From assembly GCA_013397695.1 (NCBI GenBank), contig VYZI01000041.1:3935203-3999202 (forward strand): a stretch of DNA of 64,000 nt, in the 5' to 3' direction. Positions 50,401-63,494 of this stretch are shown piece by piece (the first letter of the stretch is position 1; every line of letters starts with the position of its first letter). The stretch is from Centropus unirufus (Eukaryota; Chordata; Aves; Cuculiformes; Centropidae). The notes under the pieces are model-generated. The model searched no databases. It saw only the letters and a program-made list of their open reading frames with translations, and was not told the origin of the DNA. The translations under genes and the position numbers were made by a program.

Positions 50401-53400
50401 GAATTTACCACCACATGAAGAAAACATCATTTCAGACCTCACAGAAACCAACAACCCTTCTTTACTTACGTTTAGAAAGCCGCACAGTCAGATTCTTCTC
50501 TAACTTGTATCTGTGCAGACAGACTGCAGTTAATGTTGCGCAGGGTGAAAATCAGGTCAGAGTTTGGCCTAAAGCCTTCCTGGGGAGTGGGTGGCAGGTG
50601 ACATCTCTACTGCTCAGGGGCACTTGGCAGATGAGGCTGAATCTGCCCTCAGTCACACCATCACTGATTTCCCTCTTACTGATCTCTGAGAAGGCATTAT
50701 TTTCCTCATTCTATTCTAATTATCTTCCACTTCACACACAGTTTAAATTTACTCTGCAAGCTTTATTTAAAGAGTCATTACTGAAGTTTTTGTTTAATTT
50801 GCCCTTGGTTTTGCCTCTTGCTCAGGCCAGGACCTCAGATAAAAATCAGACTTGAGCCTTAGTGAGTAATATCCTAGTGTACTTTGAGAATAAATAAAAA
50901 CAAGATCATTCAATAAATGCCACTCAATTTTGTTAAACTCCGTATGAATGTAGAAATGCCATTTAATCTCCCAGTAAGTGAAGTGACTCCAAAATAAGGA
51001 TCCAAGTGTAATGAACACATTGCTTTAAAATAGAAGGAATTAAAAGAAGAGAAATTCCATTAAAAAAAAATTCTCAGAAGAGAAAACCTCAAGCAAATGA
51101 GAAAGCTTAAGCCAACTATAATATGCAGAAACCTAATATCCCCAAAAGTGAAAATAACTCCAAAATCCAATAATATAAAAATGCTTTATAAGGTTTTCCC
51201 TTTGAGTTGTAGTGGATTCCAAAAGGTCCTGCAATGCAGAACCAATGGAATAACATACAGACGTGTCTTTGCTGTTTGAGTCTTTGCTCCAAGTGACAGC
51301 TTTCATTGTAAACCTTTGTTTAGAAACATGATAAGAGCTTCCAAAGAGATTATGAAAAAGGCAGAGTAATTGCTTTCCTGTAATATTAGTATTAGCACAG
51401 AAAGAAATTTTCTTGATTCACAGCAAATCTCACTTTGATTATGATTAGGATATAAAGACAGCTCCATACGTGAAGAAGCCCTCTATGGAAGGTTAGGGGA
51501 TTGGTTTTTTGGTGGTTTCTTCACAGAACCTGAATTTTCTTCAAAGTTGGGCTAGGCCCTCTTGGCATGTGCAGCCCCCATAACATTACCTTTTCCTTTA
51601 AATTTGGACAATTTTCTCAGATATTCTATGAGCAATTCTAGTGCATTCTGTCTCGGGGCATGTGCGTTCATGGGAAATCCAGTCAGGCTTACATACCCAA
51701 GCTGCAGGCTTTTCAGAAATTTCTGCAGATATCGGTAGGTCCCACAGGAACACAACTCAAACATAATAAACCCCTGCTTCCATGCTGTGTCTATGTTTCA
51801 CACCACTATCTCAGTAGCAGCTCCAGGTGCCTGGGGCTTCACAGGTCCATATTTACGGGTTGCAGCTGCCGCTGGTTTCTGGGTCTGAGAGATGTAAAAG
51901 CATGAGTCTACAAAGACCCCATGACCCCACACATGCCCCATTGGTGCTCAACTCTCCGCATCAGGGCACTCCAGCCTTCAGAGCCTCATGGTCTTGAGCC
52001 ACTCCCAACACAGACACATATAAGAAACTCCATAGGACTTTGATGGTGAAAATAAACTTGTGGTGCAAGTAGGACCCAATAACTACCTGTGCACTAGAAA
52101 GACAGGTCCCATGAAATTAAAGAAACCAAACAGCCATGTAACTACAATTATAAATAGACATACATGCATAGACACACAAAGAACTCAATTCAGTTATTAA
52201 TTCTGTCATTCCCCAGCTTTGAAGGCCTTGATTTTTTGACCTTAACACTTCCCTACCAGATTTACAGGGTGTAAATGTCATTTGCAGTCATTCGTAACTT
52301 TACGATGCATTCTGGATCTAACACCTACTAGCTGACTCCCTGCCAAAAGGCAATATTTTTGTACAAAATGTGATCAAGAAAACATTCAGCTATATAAATA
52401 TATACATACACAAGGCTTTTTTTTTTAAAGCAGCTCAGTGTAGAAAGATGGAATTTGGCAAGAAAAGAGTCTTCAAATAGGAACAGCCTCTGCGTGTTTG
52501 TGGTGAAAACTGGGTTTCATTTGATCCAGTTCTAAGTGTTTTAATATCACACATTGGGCATGCAGTATTCACACTGTGCCATTTTGAAGTCATTTTCAGA
52601 GTCCTGCTAAGCAAGGGCTGCTGCACAGCACATGCCTTAGCTGTGCAGGGAACACACATCTTTCCCCACAAGAGCAATATTGAAGGCAGAAGGGTTTTCC
52701 TCAAGTGCGCACTGCAAACTGTGCAGCTGAAAACTTCATGCTCCCGGCAAAGGAAGAGGTTTTGGCACACTTGTGTCCCAGAATTCATGGGGAAGCAATC
52801 AAAGATGTGAGAGAGACCAAGAGATACCTGTTGACTGTTTTTCAAATTTGGAGAGACGTTAAGATATACCTTTGTCTGAAAGTTTCTCCCACTGAGGACA
52901 TTATATTTATCTAATTACAGCCCAGGAAGATACAGATGTTACCTAAAGGAAATCACACCTGACGACCAAACCCCAGGGCCACCATTTAACGGCAGGAGCA
53001 GCTTGAGCAAGCCCTACCTCTGAAGGTGCTGTGAGCCACATAGGAGCAGGTGTCCCAGGTGCAAGGGGCTCTGCCCCACTCCAGTGCTCTTTCATCAGCC
53101 CTGCAGAAGGGAGGTGAGCAGCTCCCTGGGTGCTTCTTCCATCATTTCTGGTACCCCTTCTGAGTGTAGCAGCATCCTCCATTCCCATATAACTGTTACT
53201 CATGGTACCCCTATGCCCGGTATCAGAGCTCATCAGCCAGCTCTGAGCCTGAACACCACAAGACTTAATTCTTGAAGGATTTATTCCTGCTTGATAACAC
53301 AGGGCTCATCCCCTTAATTGGAAGGGGATTTCCTATTTTTTTCAAACAAACGCTCAGAATGCCGGAGTATCAAGCTTGGAGGATCTGGGCTTTTAACAGG

Positions 53401-54394
53401 ACCTGGCATTCCTGACTATTACATCCAGGCTCAAGGCCCTTCCTACAAGCACAGCTAAACAAGAAAAAAGTCCTCTGCACCAACCAGTCACTTCAGAAAA
53501 GCTCCCTGGGTCCTTCCTTGTACTGCCCTACCAGCTCTGACTGTGCTGCCAAGCAGGGAGCCCACAGAGCATCTGGTTCACCACATCCTGCTCTCTGCAG
53601 CATGTTCACAGCTGAATCCATGCTGCAAGTCCCATAGGAACAAAAAAGTTCAGGGAACAGAGGACATCTCTGAACTTCCAGGGGCTACATGTCTTGGCTT
53701 TCAAAGAAATGGTCCCTCCCTCTCTCTTCCCATAAAAAATGCTTCCCAACTTGTTAAGCTTTTCTGTATTATTTTTTCCCCCTGCAGTTAATGAATTTCT
53801 ATTGTTTTCTTGTCACTTATTTATTCATTAAAACAAGGCTTGCAAGACATGCAGAAAACCCAGCAAGCGTACAGAGGCTGCTGCACAGCACAGTGGTACA
53901 AGAAGCGTGACTACAACAGGACAGTGACCATACTCTCATCTCCAGCAGCAACTCAAGGGTCCCCAGAAAGGAGGACACCTCTGGGCAAAATGGGCAAGAT
54001 CAGGGCCAGGACAGGCCACCAGGCCGCTCCACAGCAGCTAGGAGCCTTGGGGCTGCCAGCACCATCAGTTGTGGCCATAGGCAAATCCAGGAAATGGGTG
54101 GCACAAGAGACAGACCTTCATTATCCAGAAGTTCATCCTCCCTGCAATGGGAATGGACTGGAGCAACCACATAATCTTTTACTCCATTTATGTGGTATGT
54201 GCCCTATTAAGCACCAATTAATAAATCCCACTGAGTTACAGATTTAGTCCCGTTCTTGCAGGATTCTGAGGCAAAGGCAATGCAGCTATCCCCCTTGGAG
54301 AAGAGACGGGAGACCACAAGAGGCCCAGTGCTGCCCACTGGGGCAAGAAGCCTTTGCAAATTCCATTACTACAGACACAAGATGGAAGATGGGA
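47451..54394. other. Gene-poor stretch, no supported gene
   Basis: Includes the longest open frame in the window, plus 50322-50855 (177 codons), which is Leu/Phe/Ser-rich without a recognisable domain and has mixed third-base use. Minus 47618-48058 (146 codons), minus 52435-52845 (136) and plus 53810-54247 (145) are similar. A TATATAAATATATACATAC tract lies at 52390-52410. None earns a gene call from sequence alone. Confidence 0.35.
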
Positions 54395-54530
54395 GAAGTG
54401 TGATTAAGCCCTTCTGCAAAAGTAAATCACTGAAATTTGCTGTCTGCTCAAAGTCAGTCTGCTGCACAGCTGGGAACTGATCTCTTATCTCAAGTGCCAG
54501 CCTAGTGCCTAAACCACAAAAGTGCTCTTT
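54395..54530 (-). mobile_element. MIR-like tRNA-derived SINE
   Basis: On the minus strand, from about 54525, the sequence reads GTGGTTTAGGCACTAGGCTG, then about 20 bases later CAGTTCCCAGCTGTGCAGCA, then a TTTGAGCAGACAGC-like segment and a TTCAGTGATTTACTT segment. This follows the order of an amniote tRNA-derived SINE: an A-box-like head, a B box (GGTTCAAATCCC-type), the CTCTGCCACAGACT block, and the TTGGGCAAGTCACTT core. The copy is diverged and has small indels. The 3' part, including the usual CCTCAGTTTCC-type end, is not clear. Confidence 0.65.
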
Positions 54531-57500
54531 CCTCCACTCCTTTAACATTCAAATGGAGTATAATTGTATAGGCATGCTTACCATAAACAACTAGCAGAAC
54601 TTGGCATCATGTTAATGGGATTTTTATTAGCCAAATATTTCTTTGGTAACCAGGTCAAACAATCACGTTCTCTTTTGTTTCCTGTTATGAAATGAAACTG
54701 AAAAAATATGCCACTTAAAAAAATAAAATAAGAAGCCCAACCAGTCCCTTTTTCATAAAGAAAACAATATGTTTAATGCAGAATAAACCACATTTTATGA
54801 AAAGAGGTCATCTTTGGGGGGAGGGAGAGAAACAATTGAAAAGAAAAAATGTAGCACAAGAGGGAATTATGAATCTTTTTTTTTCTTATGGAAAGTATTT
54901 ACATGTTTATTTTAAGCCTAACATAAATGTAAATATTTTAAACAAACAAAAACACACGAGGGGTAACAATAGAGTATTGTTTTTTTATGTTGAGTAAAAA
55001 CTGCCAGGACAGTGCATGTATATTTTTAAACATGCTGCTTCAAAAAGCAGGATGCAAGGGATGTTGCATCTTTAATTTTTCTGTTAATTATGGATTGAGC
55101 ATTGTTGTGAGTCTTGTCCTCAAAACCCAGCTCAGAAAATAAGAGCAGATGCTCATACCCAGGTTTGGCTCATGTGGGAATTGAACAGAACATATTGGTT
55201 TATAATTAATGTAATTTGTTGGATTATCTTTTGTGAAGGAGCTAAGGTAAACAACCTTGCAGCATTGTAGTGAAATTCTTCTGCTTTCAGAGCCTCTGTA
55301 CTTGATGGAGGATGACAAAACCCCTACCCTTCCTCCTGGATTGCGGGGAGATTTGGAAATGTCTGTCACATTCAAACATATTTTAATTAACTCAAAGGAA
55401 AGAATTAGGCTACAGACCCTACAGCAAATTACAAATATTGTTTAAAATCAGAGCTAATGATTCCCCAATTGACTATTCTGATTAACAGAATTCTCTTTTC
55501 TAGTTCGCTTTAATATTGTTAGAGGGGCAAAGATGGAGGAGGAACACGCTTTTCTGTCTGAAAATAGTAGCTGTTCTTCAGACCAAATTTACTGATCCAA
55601 AAGGCTCCCTCTCTGTCTAGCATTCCTGTATGGATGCGCAGTATATGAGTGAACATGGCACTAAGTGGCAACTTAAATTAAAAAAAAACAAACATGATCA
55701 TATAACGTGACACTTTCCAAAAGACTTTTCTCCAAGAATACTCAGGGTCTTGGTAAGCATTAATGAACCACTCCTTAGTGTTGAGGAAAAAAAAAAAATA
55801 AAATCAAACACTGTGTTCTATGGGGGAATAATTGGAGAAATACAGGCCAAAAAGCTCGGTTGTATGTCCCAGGATGATATCACTCATTCTGACTCCAAAC
55901 TGCCACAGTAAACCTTAGCTCTATTTTTCTCCATATTTCAAGGGAAGAACAAAAGTCTCAAAGCAGCAGCTTAAGGAGTCAGTCACGTGATTAACTTTTT
56001 AGTTCTTGGTTCATTTAAATCCTTCTTCCTTCAAAGCACTCATGAGTCCACCTTGCCACACCAGGGCTGCTGGCCATGCTGGAGAGCTGGCCCGGACCAT
56101 AGCAGGAAGCTGGCCCAAAGCTGGCAAGAGATTTTTTTTATTTTTGAGCCAAACCTACATGCTGTGCACTCTTTGCCTGAAAGGGCTCTCTTCAACAGCA
56201 AGCATCTGTCTCACTTAGGTCTCTTAGCTTATACATAAGTAGCAAAATACCTTGGGATCATGGTTTCTGGAAGAAGACAGAACAAGGAGGAACAGAAGAC
56301 CAAAGAGCTTATCTCAGGCTGTTACTGCCAGTCCCACTAGCCAGGAGATGGAGAAGCATGCCACCAGCACAAGGGGACAGAGGGCAATAAGTGAGACAGC
56401 CCTGCCTTGGGACCTCTAGTTTGCATCACAGCAAGTCACCACAAGCACCACAAGCACCTTCTGCTGCCTGAAAACAAGGCGCCTCCCTAGGGCAACTACA
56501 GGCATCCCTCAGGCAGATGCACACCACCTCTGGCTGTGGTTAGGCTGCCAGTGTCGTGCAACAATTTCACCTTCCAGAAGCCATAGCCTACACCTCAGCT
56601 GACAGATGGTCATGAGTACCAAATATTTGGTCTGCTTTCAAAGATATAGAAAAAATAAAAGCAGGTATTGTATGGATGTTGTTTCCTCAATCAGGACCAC
56701 CAAGAGTTAGTGCTGCTAATGTCCACTAACAGAGTCATTCTCTTCCCATAGAAAAAGTGTTCTTGAAAGCAGGCATTTCTTGCATCAACCTCATTTGTTT
56801 TCAGGTTCTGTCAAGACTTTGAGAGGTTTTCCCCAGCTGAGTTGTAAGTTGGTACTGACCATACTGGTGACAGCTTGCCCATGTTCCAACTCCGCTCTCC
56901 TGGAGCAATGTCACCCCAGAAAGTACGTTCACACACCAGGCATGCCACACACGAAACAGTTTGTATGCCAAAGGTTTTAACTCTTAAAATAAAAAGTCAG
57001 CTCTTGAAACCATACATACAGAATATTTTTGGAGAACAGACTTTTCTGGATAAGTAGCACTTCTGCAGCTTTCTGAGAGAGGCAGAAGCAGAGAGTTTGG
57101 GACACTCATACACCAAGTTTAAAGTCATAAATGAAATAGCTTTCCAGCTCAGAAATGTACATTTCTAATGAGGTACAGGCACAGCTGATACAGTAATAGT
57201 TCCATCCCATATTCACTAGAACAATGCTCACTCATGGGGAACGACAGTCTTATCAGATTGGTAACTTTATCTCGAATATCATGTTCAAATTTTCATATCC
57301 TTATAAATTAAAAAATACTAGAATGAAATGACCAGATGTTCAAGTCTCCTCTGCAGCACATTCATTACCAAGCATGCATTTAAGATGCATGCAAATCTGC
57401 TAGGACTCTTTTCTGAAGAGGCTCCTTCCTCTCAGTGTCATATGGTTTTGCTAGCGCAATGTCTTCAGCACTTCAGCCCACAGGAAACTTCTGCCTCCAC

Positions 57501-59053
57501 CATTACCACATCCCAGGACTACTAATGCACTCCATTGTTTCCAGTGGGTTTAGGAAAGGGAAAATACCATTTCTCTTTTCAATCCAGAACCAGAGGAAGA
57601 ACATAAAGGAGAGGCGGGAGAAAGCTCTTGCCTCATGCAAAAGAGTTGTTGGTTTGTTCTGTATGAAGACAAGTCTCCTTGTCTTCACTACTGCATAGCA
57701 CCACATTTAAGGAGCCGAAAGCACTTACAACTTCATTTTTCACTTAAAGCAAGTTTTTGTTCCACATTAACCAAGCACCTCACCTCCTGAGGGATTGTCA
57801 GTCGTAGCTGTTGGGCTCTGAAACTTTACAATGTAAATATTGCCATCTCTGCCTTTCATCACTGATGAGAGTGTAAGCCCATAGGATAAGTTTAAGTGCT
57901 CTGATAGCAGTGAAATGCCTGTGTAGACACATGTATATTCCTTTTAACTGCTTACTATCATTTCTAAAAGACATGGAGTGTAACTCTAATATGATTATGT
58001 TTAATCAGAAATGTGAAAGTAAACAAGTTGGCCCATGTAAGTGAGAAATGCTAAAGACCAGACTATAGAGCATCTTAAACCACTTATTCTTTTCCTGAGC
58101 TGTTCTAAAGCCAACAGAACAACATTTGCTTTTCAAATTTTGCAAAAGAAAAAGTATAAACTAAACAGGCTGTTCTTTGGCTGAGACCTTGGATTCTTTG
58201 GCACCTAATATAACAACAAAAATTTAATTTCACATCATACTGGCAATAGCTTATATTAAAATTGCATTGTTGCTGCTTTGACATTATTGTACATGGATCT
58301 TTTTGTTCTAAATAAGTACTTAACAGTGGAGCTTTTTTAAACTAGCTAGTATTCCCCCACTTTCAATTCAATAGGAAACATGAGACCAGTATTTTCTTAC
58401 TTGTTCACATATCCAAGAAAATGTCCCTCTTTCTAGGTTTATTTTTATTGCTCTAAATAAATGGACATAGCACTTTCCAATGGACACCCTAAGCGTGACC
58501 CTGCCACTCTCCAGAGTATTTGTTCTGAGACCAGATTCTGGTGTCCAAAAGCCTCACATCCAGGGCCAGACATTCAGCTGAAGGTCCAGAGACAATTCAC
58601 CCAAAATAAAGCCCGCCCCTTCTTGACTCAGGCACAGTTATGGGACAGCGAAACTTCATGAACAACCAAAGAAAGAGGAGATCCTGGTCATGAGCATCAC
58701 TCTGAAAGGGCAAGTCAGATTCCCTACAAGGTACAGAAGCCCAGGACAGATGCTCTACTCCTTGTCCTACTGCTCATCAGCTGTCACCATTCACAGGAGA
58801 CATGAATGATACCAAATTAATGCATCTAGCCATACGTGTCACAAAGCTTGGCTGTTCTCTGTATTTTCCAGTACTCCGTCCCATCCCGGCTGCAGAGTTT
58901 CAAGTGCCTGTTCATGTAGGGAAAAAGTAAAGCAGCAGCTCTTCCAGGCACTTGACTGTTCCTCCATCCCAGCCACCCCCAGATCCATCTCCATGTTCAT
59001 TACCCTCTTCTCAAAAGCAGTTAACATAGATCTGGATCCAGTTTTTAGTGAAT

Positions 59054-59076
59054 CCCGCCCCCCGCCCCCCCCCCCC
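59054..59076. repeat. C-rich homopolymer tract
   Basis: CCCG then CCCCCCG then a C13-14 run (59064-59076). Such runs are error-prone in sequencing, so the length may be uncertain. Confidence 0.9.
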
Positions 59077-59264
59077 AACTTTAGTAAATAAGTCTGTTTG
59101 GCCACCTTTGATGTGAAAAACTTGTATTGCTGCAAGAATTTGCAATGTCAAAATCCAAAAGTATCCAGACCCTGATTTCTAGTGCCGACAGTCTGTGAAG
59201 CTAGTACAAGGTTTTACTGTCTCAGCAGATATCAAAAGCATTAATTGTTCATACTGTTCACTAC

Positions 59265-59277
59265 TTTTTTTTTTTTT
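59265..59277. repeat. T13 homopolymer
   Basis: Thirteen T in a row without a recognisable transposon tail on either side. Confidence 0.9.
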
Positions 59278-59521
59278 GGTCAGTATTTGATCCAGTGTTC
59301 ATTTTATTTCTCCTGCAGGAGTGGGTTGATAGTGTTTTCATTACAACATTAATAAGATAAAATTATCTTAACTGAAAATGTAATCATGCCGTTTTTAAGT
59401 AGTCTTTATTTGCTGCTCCCAAACATTCCACAATGGAACTAGAATTTGGGAAAGCAAAAAAAGAAAAAAAGCAAACCTATTTATGTGAAAGGGTCGTGTC
59501 CTCAAAAGAAGGGAGAAAAAA

Positions 59522-59555
59522 AGAAAGGAAAAGACAACAGAAAGGAAAAGACAAT
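59522..59555. repeat. Two-copy 17-base purine-rich tandem
   Basis: AGAAAGGAAAAGACAA occurs at 59522-59537 and again at 59539-59554, giving a 17-base unit. It sits at the end of a longer purine-rich run that begins about 59450. Confidence 0.85.
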
Positions 59556-62241
59556 CCAGCTTTTAACCCCTCTATCTTGTTTCCTATGACTGTGTTAGTA
59601 AATAAAGCAGTGGGGTGAACCATAGGAGTCATTTACTCAGCTGAACCAAGGGGATTAAAGCATCTGGCTTGGCCAAAAGCATTTGTGGTTTTTTACCATG
59701 AGGGTTGTCACTTCAGGAGGGTACTGAGTTTTTACTGGAAATTTAACATTTGTTGACCAGAATGGTTTTGTGGTCTTCAAAACTGAAAAATTGCAAGTCA
59801 GAAGTTTTGCACCTTGATGTGGTAAATTAGCTAAGAAAATCAAGACTTGAGGAGAAAACATCATAAAAAAGCCACCCAAAAGATCACAGTGACCATAGTC
59901 ACTGCAGTTTTTCTTCATAATTAGCAAGTCACACAAATTAGCTGCAGTCATCCAGTACCATAAGAGCAGTTGTCACCACATGGAAGAGTATGTGTCTTAG
60001 GCCAGGCAGGAGATGCTGTTTGATTTGCAATTGGCACCCTCAACCAAGAAAGCTTGCAAGTTGTGCATATCGTCACCCAGCAAAGGCAACCACCTCAATG
60101 CCCTATTCTAAGCCCCAGAGTCTAATTTGGTGGTTTCCTAAACTGTGTTTGGCAGAAAAAAAAGCAAACGCTATTGTCTTCAAGCTTTTTCTAAGATTAG
60201 ATCTGACCTCAAGGGTAATGAAAGTTCAAGAAATATCATCATTCCCATTTTAGAGAAAGGAAAAGATGACATCTGAAAGTCAAAATATCTTCTTTTATAA
60301 ATGCATCTGCATTACAGAAATGTTTTAAGTGGTACTATATTGGGCAGTACAGTCTGGGAGAACATTGTGTCCTTAATAAAGGCTGTTCTGGTTCTGGTAC
60401 CCCAGAACAGGTAGGGTTCTGTTCCCTATTTATCCTTCACAAGACACAGAGTTGCAAGGAGATGGTGGTTTTCTGTGGTTTGGAGCATAAAGGAAGAGAG
60501 GAAAAACCTTGCAGATTAGGATGCCTGGGCTATCTGCTATGAAGATTAAAATTATTGCCTTGAACTCAACATAAGTGCCCAGCAAAATACAACACTTAAT
60601 AGACAGGCTGTACTTCCTGTAGTAGCCTGACTTTGCAGCTCTTGTCAAATACACGACAATAACTTGGCATCCACAGAAAAATTAAAGGTTATAGAAGTAC
60701 AGTTTAGACATTCAGGAGAGCAGCATGCAGCCTGTCTAGAAGATACAGGAGGTTTTTGCAGCTTTCAGAGCAACTAATATATTTATTTTCGCAGACAGTT
60801 GTAAACTTCAGGAGCAACCAAAATTCAACACCAGTAGACTGAGGAATCATATCTAGTCTATAGGCATGGCAGGCTGCATATAGGGTGAGGTGAAACAGTC
60901 TCTGATTGGCAGCACACATTGCTGAATTTTTTGACCTTGTGGTGCTTTCAAAAGAATGGAAAATTAGACATTAGAGCTAAAAAAGCTAAAAAGGATGTTG
61001 ATACTTTTCTCACCCTCCCTCCTTATCCCATGAGATCATCATATAAAACTCCCTTCCAGAACAATCTAAGTAAGAGCAAAAGTCTAGCTTCAAACTTGCA
61101 AAACCAAAGGAGAACAAGGGGAGGGCCTGCCTGCAGAGGAATAGCGACTGAGGAGGCAGAAGAGACTATTCTACAGAAAGAAGTTATAACCTTATAGAGA
61201 ATAGCCATAATTAATTTGCTTCAAAATAAGCCTCATCATAATCTCCCTCTGCACATGCACTTCCCAAAGACCAGCTTTATGCATTCTGTCATTCCAAACA
61301 TGGTAGAAAAACACTTTCAAATTCATAGAAGACGTGTTCTCCGCTCCTGCTTTCAGGAGGTAGCAGTAGTTCAGATGGGAAGCGCCGTGTACTCTTAAGC
61401 AGCAAATTGCACACAATTATATATTTTCTTAAGGTGCCTTGCATTATTAAAGCCTCTTTAAGGAAAACAAAACTGGATGTAGTTTAAGTACATGACTGCA
61501 CAACTAAGCTACATACCAGAACAGAAATGGACAATGATTCTGCACTTTTGCTCATCCCATGTTAACCAGAACAAGAGATAAGGCAACAACAGAAAAGTAT
61601 CAGCAGACACATTTGTCATTGGCTTTCAGCTCTGTTTCCTCAATGAACTAACAGAAGTCACAGACCTTACAACCCTTATTTACAGAAACCATTTCTGATG
61701 ACATTCTAGACAAAGCATACGTAAGAAAAATTTGGACATATCACAAATGAAAACAACAACTTCTCCACTATTTTGGAGTTTTGCTATAAAAAAAGCAGCC
61801 AAGATGAGAAGGTATATGAGGTGTTCAGCTAGCAGAAGAGAAAGCAGTTTCACCCACTGAAGACCAGGGCACGTGATATCCTTAAAGCAGACCACAAAAA
61901 ATGACAGCACAATCCCATATCTAACAGAGCAGATCCTAACCCCACTAGTTTATTCCTGAAATTCAAACTCTGCCAGGGAATACAGAAACATAGTAGACTT
62001 TGGGCTTTGTTTTAAGATTAAGGTTGCTGAAGAGGAATAGTGTGATACATACCCCCCACACTACAGACAGCTTGGAACATCACCAAGTTTATTTTAGGCC
62101 TATGCCTCAGAGTACATCTCTGAGGAAACAGGAAACTTTGGTTTAATACAAAAGCTAAACCTAGATTATAGTTTCCAAAGAATTTTCCTCCTCCTCTTTT
62201 ACCTCTTTTCTGAATTTTCTCCTTGAACTGCAAATTCCCAG

Positions 62242-62534
62242 TGCATCTTTTAGCTTGCTGCACTTTTCACTCACGATGTACCCTCAAGACTCTGAGTATC
62301 CTGTTACCACCACCCCAGGAGCCCTTGGGCTAGCCAGTGTATTCCCCACAGCACTTCCCAGCTCCAGACCCCCCTGTTCAGAGTCCTTGCTAAACTTCCC
62401 ATGGATGATTTCTCTTCAGATCTTCCCCACCCACCAACCACTTCACCAGAGGTCAGCCGTCTTTCCCATGGCCAGTGACCCCATGCCGCTAGTCCACGAA
62501 CTGTGTTTAAAGGCTCTCAGTAGCCACAGGAAAG
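62242..62534 (+). CDS. Candidate exon A of an unrecognised two-exon block
   Basis: Upstream is a long pyrimidine-rich run (about 62187-62225) and an AG at 62240-62241. An ATG at 62276-62278 opens a frame that stays open to a good donor, AAAG then GTAAGC, with the exon ending at 62534. The 86 full codons from the ATG plus one base encode a Pro/Ser/Leu-rich string (beginning MYPQDSEYPV) with no domain, signal peptide or membrane segment I recognise. The interest is that the frame continues without a stop into the next candidate exon after removing a 156-bp intron. A noncoding transcript or chance are real alternatives, since codon use is not strongly biased. Confidence 0.25.
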
Positions 62535-62690
62535 GTAAGCAGCTGCCCTGAGGAACACAGGCTGCTTTAGTGCTCCCTATCATAGAAGAAACATGAATCT
62601 AGATGTACTAAGACTAGGCTCTATATGGGCAAGATCTTCAAACTTCTTTTCCCTGTTCCTGAGTCCTCATGCTGTATTCCTCTTCTTTAG

Positions 62691-62776
62691 GCAACAAACA
62701 CAGAGGTCTAGGCCTCAGATTAAAGCCATCAGGGAGACAGACGGCTGCCACAGCAAAACTGATCCACACATTTGAG
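62691..62776 (+). CDS. Candidate exon B of the two-exon block
   Basis: A strong acceptor (CTGTATTCCTCTTCTTTAG, AG at 62689-62690) is followed 86 bases later by a strong donor (TTTGAG then GTGAGC at 62777). Exon A ends one base into a codon; joining its last G to the first GC here gives Gly, and the frame then stays open for the whole exon, encoding a basic segment that includes HRGLGLRLKPSGRQTAATAK. The exon ends in phase 0. The other two frames contain stops (one would stop only at the last bases). No third exon with matching phase is evident up to 63259. No domain recognised. Confidence 0.28.
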
Positions 62777-63259
62777 GTGAGCCCAATGCATCGGTTCTTC
62801 CCCTGCACCCCTAGTTCAGAGTTATCAGTGTGCAGCCCCAGGTTTGCCCAGCACTAGAGCTCATCAGTTCAAAATAATCCAGCCTTGCTCTTTTCCATTC
62901 CTGCCTCATCATGAGCATCCAAACTCCACAACTTTACGTCTTATAGACGTTAGAGAATAAACTAGCCAGGAAAAGCTGTTCTGTATGAGACTGACTTAAG
63001 ACATGCCTGGGAAACAGAAGTCCTGAGGGACAACCTATGAATACAGAAGACAAGCCGGTTTATCTGGAGGATCACCAAACAACCCCCCCCTGCAAAATGT
63101 TCCTTAGAGCTAAAGAGCTAGCTAAAGAGCTAGTTAAAGATGCTGTTTCTCCATGGGTCCAATTGCTCTTCTTAATGGACAGACGTGAAGGAGCATTTTC
63201 CTGGAACACAATTCATAAATCAGACTTTTACTGGCTTCAGTGGACATTGTGCTCCTAGT
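62777..63259. other. Unassigned stretch before the CR1 doublet
   Basis: Holds an AATAAA at 62956-62961 without a clear GT-rich partner and a small tandem at 63106-63139 built from AGAGCTAGCTAA-like words. If the two-exon block is real, a final exon could lie here, but none is recognisable. Confidence 0.35.
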
Positions 63260-63494
63260 AGAATCACAGAATCATTTAGGTTGGAAAAGACCATCAAGTC
63301 CAACAGTAACCTTACACTGCCAAGCCCACCACTATTCCATGTCCGTAAGTACCACATCTACATGCCTTTTAAATATCTCCAGGTCATAGTGACTCAACCA
63401 CTTCCCTGAGCAGCCTGTTCCAATCCCTAATAAACCTTTTTGTGAAGAAATTATTCCTGGTAACCAGCCTAAACTTCCCCTGGTGCAACTTGAG
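63260..63494 (-). mobile_element. CR1 LINE 3' end, neoavian type
   Basis: Plus-strand wording starts AGAATCACAGAATCATTTAG and runs through the ACTGCCAAGCCCACCACTA, CATCTACATGCCTTTTAAAT, GAGCAGCCTGTTCCAAT and CCCCTGGTGCAACTTGAG blocks. These blocks in this order are characteristic of a common neoavian CR1 copy lying in reverse orientation. It is 5'-truncated at 63494, where the usual next block (GCCATTTCCTCTTGTCC) is missing and another CR1 tail begins instead. Divergence is modest, so this is the youngest repeat in the window. Confidence 0.92.

Larger units (their letters stand above)
54531..62241. other. Gene-poor stretch, no supported gene
   Basis: No supported exon. Listed separately are the C-rich and T-rich homopolymers and a 17-base tandem. 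A purine-rich patch lies at 54814-54850. A stretch near 60235-60265 (ATTCCCATTTTAGAGAAAGG) has faint resemblance to a reverse MIR core, too short to call. Confidence 0.35.

Noticed and set aside
50322..50855. Longest open frame in the window, 177 codons, plus strand
   Set aside because: No domain, no coding-like third-base bias, no supported splice context; a frame this long is possible by chance when 64 kb are read in six frames.
60235..60265. Faint reverse MIR core (CATTCCCATTTTAGAGAAAG)
   Set aside because: Only about 20 bases match and flanks do not follow the SINE order.
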